A DNA stretch of 64,000 bases from Edaphochlamys debaryana (Eukaryota > Chlorophyta > Chlorophyceae > Chlamydomonadales): positions 1,054,001 through 1,118,000 of the forward strand of contig JAEHOE010000001.1 of NCBI GenBank assembly GCA_016858145.1, read 5' to 3'. A program made the position numbers and the translations under genes. Positions 43,280 through 56,213 of the stretch are shown here, piece by piece; the first letter of the stretch is position 1; the number at the start of each line of letters is the position of its first letter. Below the pieces are notes generated by a model. The model worked only from the letters and a program-made list of their open reading frames with translations, made no database searches and had not been told where the DNA came from.

Positions 43280-46157
43280 ATGGAGCGGACACCAAAAGCA
43301 CGATGGTGTGCTGCTCGTGCTCTACATGTGCCTCCCGCCCGGCATCGCGACTCCTCAGCGCCGGCGGCCGCACATGTAGCCTCGAAGGTTGGACCGGGAC
43401 CCGGCGACACGGGGTCTCTGTCTGTGGTCGAGCGTAGCGGAGGGCTGGGCTGGGGCAGGGCGGCGGGCCCGGGCTGGGGGCGGGGGGGCGTGGTGTATGC
43501 AAACGAACTTGAAGGCAGCAGCCAGGTGCAGTCAGGAGGCAGGCTGCGCGCTGACACCCCCTTGCTTGCGGACCCCCGCTGCCCCTCAGACTGGTTCCTG
43601 CACGCCGCCGGCGTGCCTGCCGCCTGGGAACGGCTGCTCGTTCGCCAGCCGGGGGCCGACTATCAGGTGGGCTGGCGTCCATTGTGGCACTGGTAGCAGC
43701 CAGCATGTCCTGCCCAACCCACTCTGAAAGTGCTGAGCCGTGCCCAAGCAAGCTCAAGGGGACTTCTGCCCCGCTGCATCCATCATCCCTGGCTCACCTC
43801 TATAGTCCTTGCGCTTCCGTCCCATCGGCAGGTCCCCTTCGGCGCCTGGCTGCACGCCGCCGCGCACCACATGGGAGGGGAGCGCCTGCTCCGAAAGCAG
43901 CTCTCCGTCTATTACTGGGGTGGGGAGGGAGGGTGCAGGGGAGGAGGGCAAGGGGGGTCAAGAGGCACAGGAAGCTAGGTCCTTGCACCAACCCACAGCT
44001 GGAGGTCTCAGAGCCCAGGCATGGCGGTAGCCCCGTAGAAGCACCAGCGCGAAGCACTGGCTCGAGCCGCCATTGCTGCTGTCTATCCAATGCAGTCTCC
44101 CCACCCTCCATCTGAGCAGCAGCCCCGTTCCCACTCGCTTCGCAGACAGCGCCCTGGCTGGTGAGGCGCCAGCGCCCACGCTCCCGCGGCTGCCGTACGA
44201 ACCGCCCCCTGAGCCCGCGCCCCGCACGGGCGTGTGGCGAGCGGGGACGGTGGTGGGGTGGGACCCGGTGACGTGCACTCACGTTCTCAAGTACCACAAC
44301 GCCCCCAAGAAGGCCACGCACCGCATCTATTTGGTGGGGTCGGGGCCCCGGGGTGGGAATGCACAATTACGCATCGACCGACAGTGGCGCTGCTCCTTTA
44401 GTTGATAGCCTTGGCTTTGGTGCGTGAGCGGCTGAGCCGCATGTTTCGCCCACCCCACGCCCCCATCTAACCATAAGTATCCCATTTACCCCCGCACCCC
44501 ACCCATTTACCCGGTGCAGCCGCTGACGGTGGTGCACTTCGCCCGCACGCTGCCGCCGGGCGGCACGCCGCGCAACGTGTTCGAGGGCTGCACGCCGCTG
44601 CCGCCCATCCTGCTGCCGCCGTCGGCGCTGTCGGTGCCGCTGCCGGCTCCAGCCCAGGCCCCGGCCCCGCGGCCGGCCCTGCCCGAGGTGCCCCCGTCGC
44701 TGCGCCTGGCGGCCTCCCCGCTCGGCCGCGCGCCCTCCAGCCCGCCGCAGCCGCAGCCGCCCAGCCCCATGGCTCCCTCTGTCGCGCCCCCGCAGTCGAG
44801 CCTCATGCAGGACCTCGCCCGCCTGCACCTGGCGCGAGCCGGCCTGACGCCCGCGGGCAGCCCTCCGGCGGCGGCTGGCGCAGCCGATCCGGCGGCAGCT
44901 GCGCCGCTGATGCCCGCTGCCGTGTGGGGCGAGCGCTACCCGCTGCCGGCGTTTGCGCCCAGCGCCGCCGCGGCGGGGCCCTCGTACGGCTCGGCCGACG
45001 GTCAGGACCTGTGTGGGCCCGCATGCGAGATGGCCATGTCCATCTACCCCGCCCTGCCCTCAGCACCCTGCTCCAGCGACAGCGCCTGCGCGCCGTCCTT
45101 CCCGGCCGCTGTGGCGGCCGCCTATCCGGCCCCGCCAGCTATTTTCACCGCCGCGGCCCCCGCCGCAGCCCCCGCCTATGCCAGCTGCTGGCAGGCGAGC
45201 AGTGTCGCGTGGAAAGCGCAGGCGCAGCCGCTCAAGCCGCCGCGGCTGCTGCAGCCCGCGTTCGGCACCAGCTGCAACACACGTGCGGAGTCGTACAACG
45301 GCTGCGTCGTGCCGTCGTACACATCCATGCAGCGTGCGGCTTCGTCCTTTGACGGCGCGTCCGTGGTGCCGTACCCGTCGGCCGGCCTCTCCTACAACGG
45401 CTGCGCATGCCCCGGCTCGCGGACCAGCTTCGAAGCCTCCGCCCTCATCCCTCTGCCCGCCGAGCAGCCCTGGTCTCCCTACGACACCGCCAGCCTCTGC
45501 GACGGCCCCGGCATCGGCAGCGGCCCCGACAGCGCCCAGTCCGCGGCCTTCCACCTCCCGCCCGCGCCCACGTCCTCCGACGGCCTGGCTGCGCCCTTTG
45601 TGGGCTCGCTCGTGAGCCCCATGCTGCGCCACGCCCACCGAGCCCACCTCCACCACCACGCCCCCCGCGCCCCCAGCAGCATCGCCGCCTGGGACGCCGT
45701 GGGCGCGGAGCTGCACCTCGGGCCCGCGGTGCCCTCACCCTCCCTCCGCCCCGTCTCGGCCCTCGCGCCCAGCTGCAGCAGCCTCGCCACTGCCGCCGCC
45801 CATGCCGCCTCGAGCCCCTGCTGCTCCTTCTCCGGCGCCTACGCCAGCGGCAACGGCGGCGGTGGTGGTCCCTCCCTGGTCGACGACGCGGCCTGCTGCG
45901 GCGTGTCGGATCGCCTGCCCGCCAAGCGCTCCTGGGCTGACGTGGAGCTGGGGCACGTGGGCCCCAACGTGCGTGCGTCGTCCCTGTCCCTGCTGGACGA
46001 GCCGGCGGCCAAGGCGCGGTCTGAGCGCGCGTCCTCGGCCGGGGGGCTGAGCCTCAGCCGCCTGGTGCCGTGCGCGGCGGCGGATGAGGCCCTGCTGGCA
46101 CAGCTGCTGGCGTGGCAGGAGGGCAGCGACGGCGAGGAGGGGGAGGGCATGTTTTAG
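43280..46157 (+). CDS. Putative Tudor-like chromatin/regulatory protein, about 766 aa
   Basis: Exons 43280-43666, 43832-43919, 44146-44333 and 44520-46157 join in phase. The spliced region 43.5-44.6 kb is the likely folded part: CPSDWFLHAAGVPAAWERLL, then GAWLHAAAHHMGGERLLRKQ, then VWRAGTVVGWDPVTCTHVLKY, which has the spacing of a Tudor/Agenet-type barrel (GTVVGWD...HVLKY). This assignment is by eye and weak. The large last exon encodes over 500 residues of low-complexity Ala/Pro/Ser-rich sequence with Tyr-containing motifs (SYNGC twice), ending in an acidic GSDGEEGEGMF. The start is uncertain: the first 70 codons of exon 1 are poorly protein-like, and upstream exons may exist. A nuclear role is inferred only from this layout. 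Confidence 0.6.
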
Positions 46158-48583
46158 CCGGCGGAAGGCGCCGGGAAGGGGGGCTTGGGAGGTGGAGGGG
46201 GGGGGGCAGGGGGGGAGGAAAGGGAAGGGGGGGGAGATCTTGGAACGCACAACGAGACAAGACGACGTGGGGGCTTCTTGGGACACTTGGGACTAACCTA
46301 GAGGCGCCGAGCCCCATCCAATAACAGAGCGGTCCAACGCTCCAAGCGCAATAACAAGGGCGCTGCGGGCCGGGGTCTTGCCCCGGCAACCAAGCAATAA
46401 TTGCAGCCCGAAAATCTACCGCCTGCACTGGAATGGTCAGATCTAATCGAGTTCGTTCAGTATTCCTTTTGAATTGCCTTCTTCATTCGGCGCTTTACGC
46501 ATGCATCCACCAGGAGATGCCAAGCGCGGCCCACGCATAAGGGCCTGTGGGCCATGACACGTGATCAGCTCCTGTGCCGCGTGGGTGTGCGTGCATGCGG
46601 ACCCTGCTTGCGCGTCTCTGGTATTCAGTCGTGGGTGTTATGGTTAGCGCGCATTTAGCTGCATCTGCGGTGAGCACAGATGCTGAAGTAAACACGTTCT
46701 TCGGATTGGTGCAACATGAGATCTCCTTAATTGGTGCGGGGTGAATTTGGGACGTACGGGTCGAGACCTTGCCGGGGTGGTGCAGTTGTGTTTCGTGGTC
46801 TAACTGAGGGCCTACAGGCTATCACTATAGTCCTCGTTGAGATCCTTTGCCGCACTTGTTGCTGGCCGCACTATGGGTCACTGGCCCGGTGCGGCTAGCC
46901 CGAATTCGTACACGCGCTTGCAACCTCGAACGCCGCGCTGGCGAACGCCGCTTTGGAGAGACTTCGACTCTGAAGACTCAAGCTGGGGGCGGTGTGAGAG
47001 GGCTTCCTTGTCGGGGTGAGCAGTAGGTGGGTGCAGTCGGCTCTGGGGCTGTTGGGTGTCCGGTCAACCACTCAGAGTTTGCGCCCCGGCGAAAGACCAG
47101 TTGCGCCCCTTAAGCAGCTCTACTGCGCCCTGGCAGCTCGGCAGGGCGTAGCTCGAAGGGATAACACGCATGGGGAGGCCTGTGGGGTTGGGGTTGCATT
47201 GCTTCTAAGCACTGTCGATTTGCCCAGGCAGTTTATGCCGGCTGTGGGCGCCGATGATGCGCCGCTGCGGGTGCACTGCTGGGGGCCACGCAAGCATTAC
47301 TAACTCTCGCTTGTTTCGTCTTACCGTATGTCGGGCGATGATGTCTGGTCCCATGCTGCGGGGGTGCGCTGGCTGTGGGCGCCTGAGCTGCGCCGCTGCG
47401 GCCACGCTCGCTTTGCTTGGGAACTGGGCTGAATCTAGGTGTGTCGGAGCCGGCAGCGCATGTGTGGGCTGCTGGTTCTAGTGGACTGCGCGCCTTGCGC
47501 AGACCCCTGCGGTGGTTAGGGCGTTATGGGGCGAAGGATTCGGCGGCCAAGATGGCCCGTCGTGGTGAGGAGAATACCGGTAGCTCGTTAAGCTCGTTGC
47601 TGTGTGCCGTGGCGGATGCGTTATGCCTTGCCATGTTGCTCGTGTGCTTCTCTGGCGGCGCAACGGGACCAGTGTGCTTGCCGTTAGCGGGGGCAGGGGC
47701 AGGAAGACCTGGAAGGTGGAAGCAGGAAGCTGAGGGGGGTGGGGCTCCGGCCCGCTGAATACACGTAGGCACGGGCAGACCTTGCTTTGGGGGCCCAGTC
47801 GGAGCGTTCCAGATTACATTTATTGAGTTTACTTGGACAAGGGCGCGTGCGGCCCCAGCGGCGCGCAGCACGTGGAGAGGCTGCGCCACCTGGTGCCAGC
47901 TCCCATCTGGGGCCCACGTGTGCCCAGGGCGCGCCTCACTTGCGTACTAATGCTGTGGAACCTTGTTGGCAGGGAGACTTACGGCCTTGCACGCAAACCT
48001 GAAGTGAAGCGGCGAAATGTCTCGTCGCTATGGCTATGTCTATCCTAATGTGTTTAGAAGGCGCTCGCAGCCACGGAAGACCTGATGCGGGGTCCCGTGG
48101 CGGCGAGCCCGGCGCCCCGTCCCTGTAACCGCCAGTACGTAATCTGGCCCCCGCCCCCTCCTGTCGTGCTGACAGACCTGCAGCAGCGAACCCCCTCTGC
48201 AGCCGCTGGTGGGCCAGAGTCGTCAGATCGCTGCTCAGTGTGCTCATTGGAGTGAACCTTTCGCACCTGAAGCACGCAAAGGCAGACCCGCAGGCGCAGG
48301 AGGCTACAACCTCACAGCAACGGCTGCGCCCCTGAATGGATTTACTCCTTCCCCCTATGCGTGGACGTCAATACCTTGAACCTATCTCCATGGCCTGCCT
48401 CGGCCCCCTCTCCCCCCTCCTCTCCTCTCCTCTCCTCCACGCGGTGCCTCCATGCCACACCGACAGCCCTCTCCTTCGCAGGTCCCATGACCAACCGCCA
48501 TCACTCTCCATCTGCTGTATCCACCTATCCACCTGTCCTCGCATCATCAGCTACCACTGCCCGAGCGCAGCCCCGACACCCCA
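46158..48583. other. Intergenic region, no gene recognised
   Basis: 2.4 kb, AT-richer in 46.3-47.0 kb. G-rich tracts follow the stop codon (46190-46230). A TACCGGTA palindrome is near 47577. No exon chain, tRNA or repeat family is seen. Confidence 0.5.
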
Positions 48584-50767
48584 TCAGTTACCGCCGGCCC
48601 CCGCGCCCGCCTTCAGCTGGACGCCCGCGCCGCCGCCCCCGTGGCCCGCACCCCCGGCGTTGGAGGGCAGGTGCGCCAGGTCGGGGGCCCCGTGGCGCTT
48701 GGTGGAGAAGTTGTCGCCATAGCTGGCCCAGCGCCTGATGGAGGGGGGTTAGAAGACATTAACGAGCGCACATGGAGGGGGGCAAGACGGGGAGCGAGGG
48801 GGGCGCAGAGGCGCGGACCGGCCGCGGATGCTGCCCTCCTGCACCTAGGCGTCCGTGCCCTCGCCCAGTCGACCCGCACACCCGGCGGCTTGGTTACCGT
48901 GCGTGGCGTCCCTTGCCGGCCTTCCTTTTCCCCAGCCGCCCCCGGCCCCCCTCCATCCAGCGCATACGGCTCATGCGTGTTCATCACCCCGCGGCACGGA
49001 CATGCAGGTGGCCCTGCCCCCGCAAGGATGCGGGCCTTTGTCTCCCCTCCCCCTCCCCACCCCCCTCCCCCTTCCCACCCCCTCCCCCGCCCGCACCCAC
49101 TTGGAGCGGGTGGTGCGCGGCTCCAGGGGGGGCTGCACCTCGTAGGCCCAGCCGTGCTTGTCGCAGAAGCGGGCCTGGGGGAGCGGGAGGGAGGGGGAAG
49201 GTCGCTGGGGGCCGCTGGGGGGGCTGCTGTCGCCTCTGGCCGTCGGCACAACTGCCGTCGACGGAAGACCAGTGTCTGATGCCCTCCCGTTCCGCTGCTG
49301 GCCAAGGCAAGAGCGCCTGCCCCCGCCCCCAGCCCCCGCCTCACCGCCTCCTCCCAGGTGAAGAAGTTGAGGGCGACGTTGGACTGAAGGGGGGGAGCAG
49401 CAAGAGGGTTGCGGTTCAGAGGAGGAGTGCGAGCAGCGGATGAGGCGGGGCTGGCGGGGGCTGAAATTCAAAGGCACGACGGGTGCAGACGGCTGGCTGG
49501 ATCCCGCTCCTCCCCCACCCCAGCCCCCACGGTCACGGCGGATGGACCCGGTCTTGCGGGCAGCGGTGCACCTTGTGGGAACCACCCACAGGTCACCCAG
49601 TACGCCGCCCCCGCTCCACCCCCCACCCCCGCCCCCACCTGGCGCGCCGAGTCCCCGGTGGACGTCCAGCCCATGAGGCGGTTGACCCACTTCTCAGCGG
49701 GGGGGTCGATGAACTCGATGCCCCAGGCGGGGGTGCTCCTGGGGGGGGGAAGGGGAGCGAGGGGTAGGGAGGGAGCAGACAACGCAGTTGAGCGGGTGAC
49801 GGGGAGCGGGGAGGCTCCGGGGGAGGGGACTTGTCCGGCTTTTAGGAAATACCGGTATGCCTGGACCCCTTCAAGCACCTGTTGAAGGAGGTCCGCTGGC
49901 GGCCCTGCTGCTCGGGGCATCGCGCCGCTGAGTAGATGAGCACCTGGCGGGGTGGGGGCCGGGGGGGCTTTGAGCGTGGGTGGGCGGGTCAAGGACATGG
50001 GTGGCCTGAGGGCTTGAGCCGACCACGACCCCCCCCCATTTCCCGACTCTTACTCCCTTTCCTCGTCCCCCTCCTGTTCCTTCCCCCCTTCGTCCTCCCC
50101 TCTCATCCTCCCCCCCTGCCCCCACCTTGTTGGGCTGCATGTTGAGGGGCACGTGGCCGCTCAGCAGCCCCGCCTCGCCCGGCCCGATGGGGGGCTGCCC
50201 GGTGCTGCCGGCCAGCTGGGGGGGAGAGGAGCAGGTCGATGAGGAAGAGACGGTGGGGGGTAAAGGTTGGCCTCTGGGTAATCGGGGCGCGAGTCTTCGC
50301 GCCCTCCCCGCATGGCCCCTCACCTGCTGTGCGGCCTTGAGGGCAATGGTATAGTCCTGGGGACCCACGGGGGGCGTGCCCGAGGCTGCGCGGGCCGAGG
50401 GGCAAGAAGGTCAGGGGGCCGAGGGCCAGGCGGGGACCCGGGGGGTGTGGGTCCGAGCGAGGCTGCACCAGCGGCACGCCAGAGCCGCACGGAGCCCCCG
50501 CAGCGCTGTGCAGCAGGAGCCCGCACCTGCCGAGGGCGAGGTGTTGGGCGCGGGGGGCGGCGCTTGGTGCGTGGGCTTGGGCTCAGGCGCCGGCGGCGCC
50601 GTGGTCGTCACGCCCGCCCGCAGCAGCGGCAGCAGCAGTTGCTGGGCTGCGGAAGCGGGCCCGGCGCTGGCGAGGGCGCTGGCGCTGGCCGGGGCGGCAG
50701 CCGCTGCTGAGGCGCTCCGGCCGCAGATTCGCGCCAGCGCCGCAGCGCAAGAAGAAGCTGCGCGCAT
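48584..50767 (-). CDS. NDUFS4: Mitochondrial complex I 18-kDa subunit NDUFS4
   Basis: Minus-strand exons run from the ATG at 50767 to the TGA at 48584. Exon 1 (50767-50527) encodes an Ala/Arg/Ser-rich leader (MRAASSCAAALARICGRSAS), a typical mitochondrial presequence. The core is VLIYSAARCPEQQGRQRTSF, WGIEFIDPPAEKWVNRLMGW, TSTGDSARQ, NVALNFFTWEEA, ARFCDKHGWAYEV, and RWASYGDNFSTKRHG, matching the ETC complex I conserved region of NDUFS4 (LMGWTSTGD and HGW-YEV are its signature). The protein sits at the N-module/Q-module junction of NADH dehydrogenase and is needed for assembly. It ends with a Gly/Ala-rich tail of about 35 residues after the usual terminus, which is unusual. It is divergent from the ankyrin gene. 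Confidence 0.93.
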
Positions 50768-51573
50768 GGTTTAGTGGGGGCCTGGTGGCGAGGATGGAGA
50801 GCGTTGCTGGGCGGGGCTGGAGCGAGAGCGAGTCAAGCGGGAGCGAGTCGAGCGGGAGCGAGGCGGCCCACGGGTCAAGAGGCGGCTTGAAGCTAGCGAG
50901 GGTTGCAGGGTGGTGTGCGAGTGGGCCCTGGGCTATGCAGTAGGTGGGGCGCTGCGGGGTCACTGGCCCAACAGCATCGGGGCTGGACGGGACAGGGGCG
51001 CTGCGGGGGCGTGCCGGGGCGTGCCACGAGCAGCAGCCTGGGGACAGACCAGCCAGGGGACAGGGGGCAGCCTGGGGACAGCAGCCTGGGGACAGACCAG
51101 CCTGGGGACTGGAGACCATTTGCCATTGTCCCTGGGGACTGGGGACTGGGGACAGCAGCAGCCTGGGGACTGGGGACAGCAGCAGCCTGGGGACTGGGGA
51201 CAGCAGCAGCCTGGGGACAGCCTGCTGGGGACTGGGGACAGCCTGGGGACAGAGCAGCCTGGGGACTGTCGGTCGGGGCGCCTCTCCCCGCGCGCATCCC
51301 CGCTCCTCATGCGGGGCTCCCCCTCGCCTTCCTGTCGACGAGCCGAGGCGGTCGTGTCCGGCAGGCATCAAGGTCGAGAGGGCCTCAGGACTGGGCAGGG
51401 GCCCCTTCATGCGCCCAGCTTCGTGCCGACCCCGCACTACCCACGCGCGTTGCGACATAGTCTCAATAGCTTGAACTCCACATGCATAGCACAGATGAGT
51501 GCCTCAAGAGTGCCTAGCAGCTAGCGGGCCGCGAGATGGAGCTTCCTTGACCGACGAGAATACGTCGCGGAGA
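50768..51573. promoter_or_regulatory. Divergent promoter region of NDUFS4 and the ankyrin gene
   Basis: 806 bp between start codons. A minisatellite fills 51031-51270. Open frames through it are repeat-driven and not considered genes. Confidence 0.5.
51031..51270. repeat. Minisatellite of CAGCAGCCTGGGGACTGGGGA-type units
   Basis: About ten imperfect units composed of CAGCAGCCTGGGGAC and GGGGACTG blocks. Unit length varies from about 15 to 25 bp, with the most regular 25-bp copies at 51130-51215. Confidence 0.9.
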
Positions 51574-54500
51574 ATGCCGCCTAAAGGGCCTCAGGGTGCA
51601 ACATTTGCGTCGTTCCTGCCGGCGGCGCTCCAGAAGACGCCGGAGCCGGAGGCCCCCGCGCTCTTTAATGGACCGCCGCGACCGCCCCGGTGTCGCTGCG
51701 AGGGCCCCTTCGACCTGTGCTGGCGCTATCCTAAGGACATCGCGAACCCGGCTTGCAAGCCGACCTGGGACCGCATCTTGGCGCCCTTCGCCTTTCGAGG
51801 GCGGCCCTGGACGATCGTGGAACTGAGGAGCCTGTGGCCTCACACGATACAGGTGCGATGCGGACAGCTTGGAGGGCTATGGGGTGGCGGATGGCGGTTT
51901 CAAGCTGTCGGCGGGGTCACGTCAGGCCCGGGCCCGCCCGGGTCGCCCTTGACTCCTCCCTGCCCCACTTTCGCTCAGGCCCTGAACGAGCGGCTGCAGC
52001 GGGGCCGCATGGAGCGCACCCTCAAGGAGGACCTCCAGGACGACCTGCAGGTAGGGCCGGGGCCGAGGCTGGGCTGGGGCTGAGCCGGGGCTGAGCTGAG
52101 CGAGGGCTGGGCTGGGCAGGGGCACGGTAGACCTGGGGACACGGGCTGGTTCATCCGTCACAACTGGGCTGCAGAGGACGCGTCAGTAGGCATATCCCTA
52201 TACTCACGCCTCAGCTCGGTCTGCTAAGCCTCCCTGCCCCCTCCGCCCCCCCCGCTGCGCCCAGGTGTGGGTGGACCTTATCCAGCACTCGTGCAAGCCC
52301 CACCCCCGCCCGCCGAGGGCCGGCATGAAGGTGCGGCGCAGGCCCCGAGGGCGCGAGGGCTGGGTGTGTGGCTGGGCGGATGCCGGGGGCGTGAGTGGGC
52401 GTGTGAACGGACCGGCGCTGACCCAGGCCTGCCGGTTGCGGACTCCGTGTCGCCGGTGGCGTAACGACGCCCTACCGGTGCATCTCAGGCAGTGACGCCC
52501 CCTCCTTCCCCCCCTCCCCCTCCCCTGCCCTGACTCCCCCCCCAGACGCTCATCGTGCAGGGCCGCATCCTGGCGGAGGCCATCGCGCAGGTGGGGCGGT
52601 AAGGTGGGGCGGGGTCGGCGTGGGAGGCAACCACGCAGACTTGGCGAGGCAATACCCTGTCAGCCCGTGCGAGGCGCCGCACGCATGACCGCGTCACCAC
52701 TTCAGGCCCAACACTGCACCATTCCCTTCTCCCCTTCTTTTCAACAACTCCGTCAAATTGCGACACCTTCACCACCAGCCTGCCCATAAAAACCCTTTCC
52801 CCCTTCCTCCCCTCCCCCCCTCGCTGCCCCCAGGACGCGCTCTTCCAGCTGGACCCCGCCGACCCCTCCGCCCCCCGCCCCGACCGCGACCTGGTGGACC
52901 TCATCGCCCGCCTGCGGGAGCACCACCCCGCCTCGCTGCTGGCGCCCGCGCTGCACGTGCTGAGGACGCTGGGCAACACGGCCGTGCACCTGGGTGCGTG
53001 TCGGGGTGGGGGTGGGGTGGGGCTGGGGAGGGAGGCGCGTGGGTGATGTTGGGCGCTTGTGGGGTACCGGTGGGTGCGGCAGGTCGTATGGCTTGTGGGG
53101 TCTGTCGTGAGGGGTCCGTGGGTGCTTCCGTGGGCGCTTGTGGCAATGCATTGAGGTTGAGGGAGGCCCCGCTCCCCCCTGCTCTGCGTCCATCCACCCT
53201 TCCCTCCTTCCCTCCTCTGCCTCGCAGACCGCGACTCTGCCCGGCTGACGGATGCCGAGATCGGCGACGCCGCCTGCATCTGCTGCCGCTGCGTGGTGCT
53301 GGTGGTGGACGCATACATGCACATGTGCGCCAACCTGCACCGACACGAGGAGGCGCAGGTGGGGCTTGGTGGGGGCGAGGCGTTGGGGAGGGGTGTTGCG
53401 GGGTGGGGAAGGGCGTTGCAGTGTGCGTGGGGTCGATTCGGCGAGTGAGGGTTTGATAAGGTGGGCAGGCGGAGTGTCGATGGTTGGACCCCTTCCCCCC
53501 CGTTGGCGCCTTGCGTGCCCTCAGGAGGCCCTGGCTCAGCCCCTGGCGGAGGCCCCCGTGGCCCCCATCCCCGCCCCCAACGTGCTGCTGAGGCCCCGCG
53601 AGGCGGCGCCCGCAGCCGCAGCCGCCGACGAGGGCGCACCCGCCAACGGCGGCGGCAGCGGAGGCAGGCGATACAGCAGCGGCGGCGGCAGCGGCGGTGC
53701 GCGATCCCACACGGGCTCGCTGGACGGTACGGGGCCCCGGGTGCCGTACAGCCTGGCCGCGGCCGACGGCGGCGGTGTGGTGGCGGGTCGCCCCGGCAGC
53801 CCGACGGGCAGTCGCCAGTGGTGGCCTCCCATGGCGGCAGCGGAGGCGGCGGCGGTAGCGGCCGTGCCGCTGCCGTCTTCGTCGGCTCCGACGGCGCCGC
53901 CGACCCTCCTCCGTCGCCCGGACTCCTTCGGGATCATGGCTGACGGCGCCGCCGCGCCGTCGGGGCCGTCGGCAGTGCCGCTGGAGGCCCCGGTGGGCGC
54001 TGCTTCCATCTCGGACTGGCTCCAGAGCATCCCAACCGCCACGCCTGCCGCCGTACCAAACACCGTCGGCCTGCCGTACCAACGGTCGCCCGGCGGCAGC
54101 GGCTCGGGCATGGCACCGTACGTCCTGCCGCCGGCCGCCGGCGCGCGACACGGAGCCGCCGCCGCCGCCGCCAGCTCGAGCTACACAGGCCTGGGCCTGG
54201 GGACAGACTCCTGGCTGGGTGGCGGTGGCGGCGGTGGTGCAGCCTTCCGCGGGGCTGGGAGTGGCGGCGGCGGGGGTGCCTCGGGGCACCCTGCCGGCAG
54301 CTCCCCCACGCGCCGCTCCCCCATCTCCCTGGTATCGGACCCCCACGCGCACCCCCCGCCGCCCCACCCCTACGCCCCGGCGCTGCACCCCGCCGGCTCC
54401 GGCCACCCCAGCGCCACCGGTGTGGCCTCCGCCTCCCACCCCAACCTCCTCATCCCCGTACCCATCCCCGTGCCCACGCCCTCCCCCTCCTCCACCCCCG

Positions 54501-56213
54501 CCCCTTCCTCCACCTCCACCTCCGCCGCCCCCGCCCTCGACGCCTCCAAGCGGCTCCTGCAGCTCTGCGCCGCCAGCGCCTCGCCGCCCGGGTCAAAGGT
54601 GCAGCAGCTGCTGGAAGCTGGCGCCAGCCTGGCCGTGCAGGACAAGTCGGGCATGAGCGCGCTGCACATGGCGTGCTACTGGTGCCACGTGGAAGCTGCG
54701 GGGAAGCTGCTGGCGGCGCTGGCGCGGGCTGGGCCGGGGTTCGCGCCGCACATGGACCCGGTCACGGGGGTGCTGGCGGACCGGGAGGGGCGCACCCCCC
54801 TGTGGGTGGCGGCGCAGCGGGGCCACGTGGAGCTGGTGCGGATGCTGGCGGCGGCGGCGGCGGCGGGGCAGCCCGCGGGCGGGGGCGTCAACGTGCCCAA
54901 CACGGTGGGGCGCCGGGCGGGTGGGGTAGGGGGATGGGGGTAGGGGGCTGAGGTATGGGAACTGTTTGAAGTGTTCGGTGTGCGTTGCGTTTCCTCCAGG
55001 GCGCATTAGCGACGGTGTCTTTGCAGTTAGGGTGGATGCACTAGCGTCGGACGGGGCAGGCGAAGGCCGCCTTCGCCGACGCCCGTGCCGCTGAGTGGGG
55101 CCTCACCTCTGCTGTGTGTGTCGCTGCGCCTCTTTGCGCAGAGCGGAGTGACGCCGCTGCGGGTAGCGGCGGCTCAGGGCCACGCAGGGGTGGTGGAGGC
55201 GCTACTGGCGGCGGGGGCGGACGTGGAGGCGGCGGACAAGGTGCGGCCGCGGGGCTGTGGGGGACTGGGGATTGTGGGCGTTCCTGGAGAGCCAGCGCCC
55301 AGTGCCCTTACTGCAGGTTTGCTAACCGTGCGCTCCGTAGGAGGCCGAGTTCCATGTCTCGGCTGCAGCAGCCTCCGCCCAAAACTCATCCTCGTGGGGC
55401 TGGGCAGGGAGACTCCGCAATAGCTTTGTGCGTCATAACCCCCACGCGCCCTCCCGGCCCGCCTCCCACCCCCCAACACAGGACGGCTTCACGCCCCTCT
55501 ACGTCGCCTGCGCCCGCTCCCACGTGGAGGCGGCGCGGCTGCTGCTCACCGGGGGCGCACGTGAGCCGCTGCGGGCTGCGCATGGGCGTTGGACTGAGTG
55601 TGCGCATGCTTCTGCACGCCTGCATCAATCCTGACCTGCGTCCCTACAACAACCCCCTTGCCCGTGATTGCGGAGGTGTAACCCTGTCACTGCCCCCCGC
55701 TCTGCCGCCGCTTCTCGCCCCCGGCAGTCCCGGACCGCCCCGACCGCTCGCAGCGCACGCCCCTGTGGGCCGCGCTGCACCCCGGCGGCGCCGCCAAGGC
55801 GGGCGCCTGCCCCGACCGCCGCGCCGCCGTGGTGCGGGCGCTGCTGGGCGCAGGTGCGGACGTGCACCTGCTGCCCGACGCACGCGACCGGGACTACTGC
55901 TGGCAGGTGGGTGAAGGGTGGGGAGCCAGGGTGCGGAGTCAGGGTGTGGTTGGTACTCGAGAAGCGTGGGGTAAGAAGAGTTGTTGATTGGGCAAGGGGC
56001 CGTGGAGCGAGGAGGCCTTAGGTGCAAGGGGCCTTGACATGTTGAATAGCCCCTGGGATAGCGTTGCACTGCACCATGGGGAATGCGTTGCGTGTTGGAT
56101 GGCGCCGTCGTGTGTCCGGTGTCGTGTGTTGGGTGGTGGCCGAAGCTTCACACGCCGCACCCTCCGTGCCGCGTCCGCAGGTCCTGGCACAGAGCATCGC
56201 CGCGGGCGAGTGA
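51574..56213 (+). CDS. Ankyrin-repeat protein with helical N-domain and long low-complexity linker
   Basis: It starts MPPKGPQGATFASFLPAAL at 51574 and ends at the TGA at 56211-56213. The N-terminal exons encode a helical region ending DLVDLIARLREHHPASLLAP and VLRTLGNTAVHL, which resembles DUF4145 (inferred by eye), then DAACICCRCVVLVVDAY. The large exon (about 53525-54906) begins with a 300-residue Gly/Ala/Pro/Ser linker, then enters ankyrin repeats: SGMSALHMACYWCHVEAAGKL, EGRTPLWVAAQRGHVELVRML, SGVTPLRVAAAQGHAGVVEAL, DGFTPLYVACARSHVEAARL, and a last one with QRTPLWAAL. Five repeats are visible. The final exon encodes only VLAQSIAAGE. A protein-binding scaffold is the likely role; partners are unknown. 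Confidence 0.85.

Noticed and set aside
50893..51524. Several overlapping frames rich in Gly/Ser/Cys/Pro/Gln
   Set aside because: They are translations of the minisatellite in different frames.
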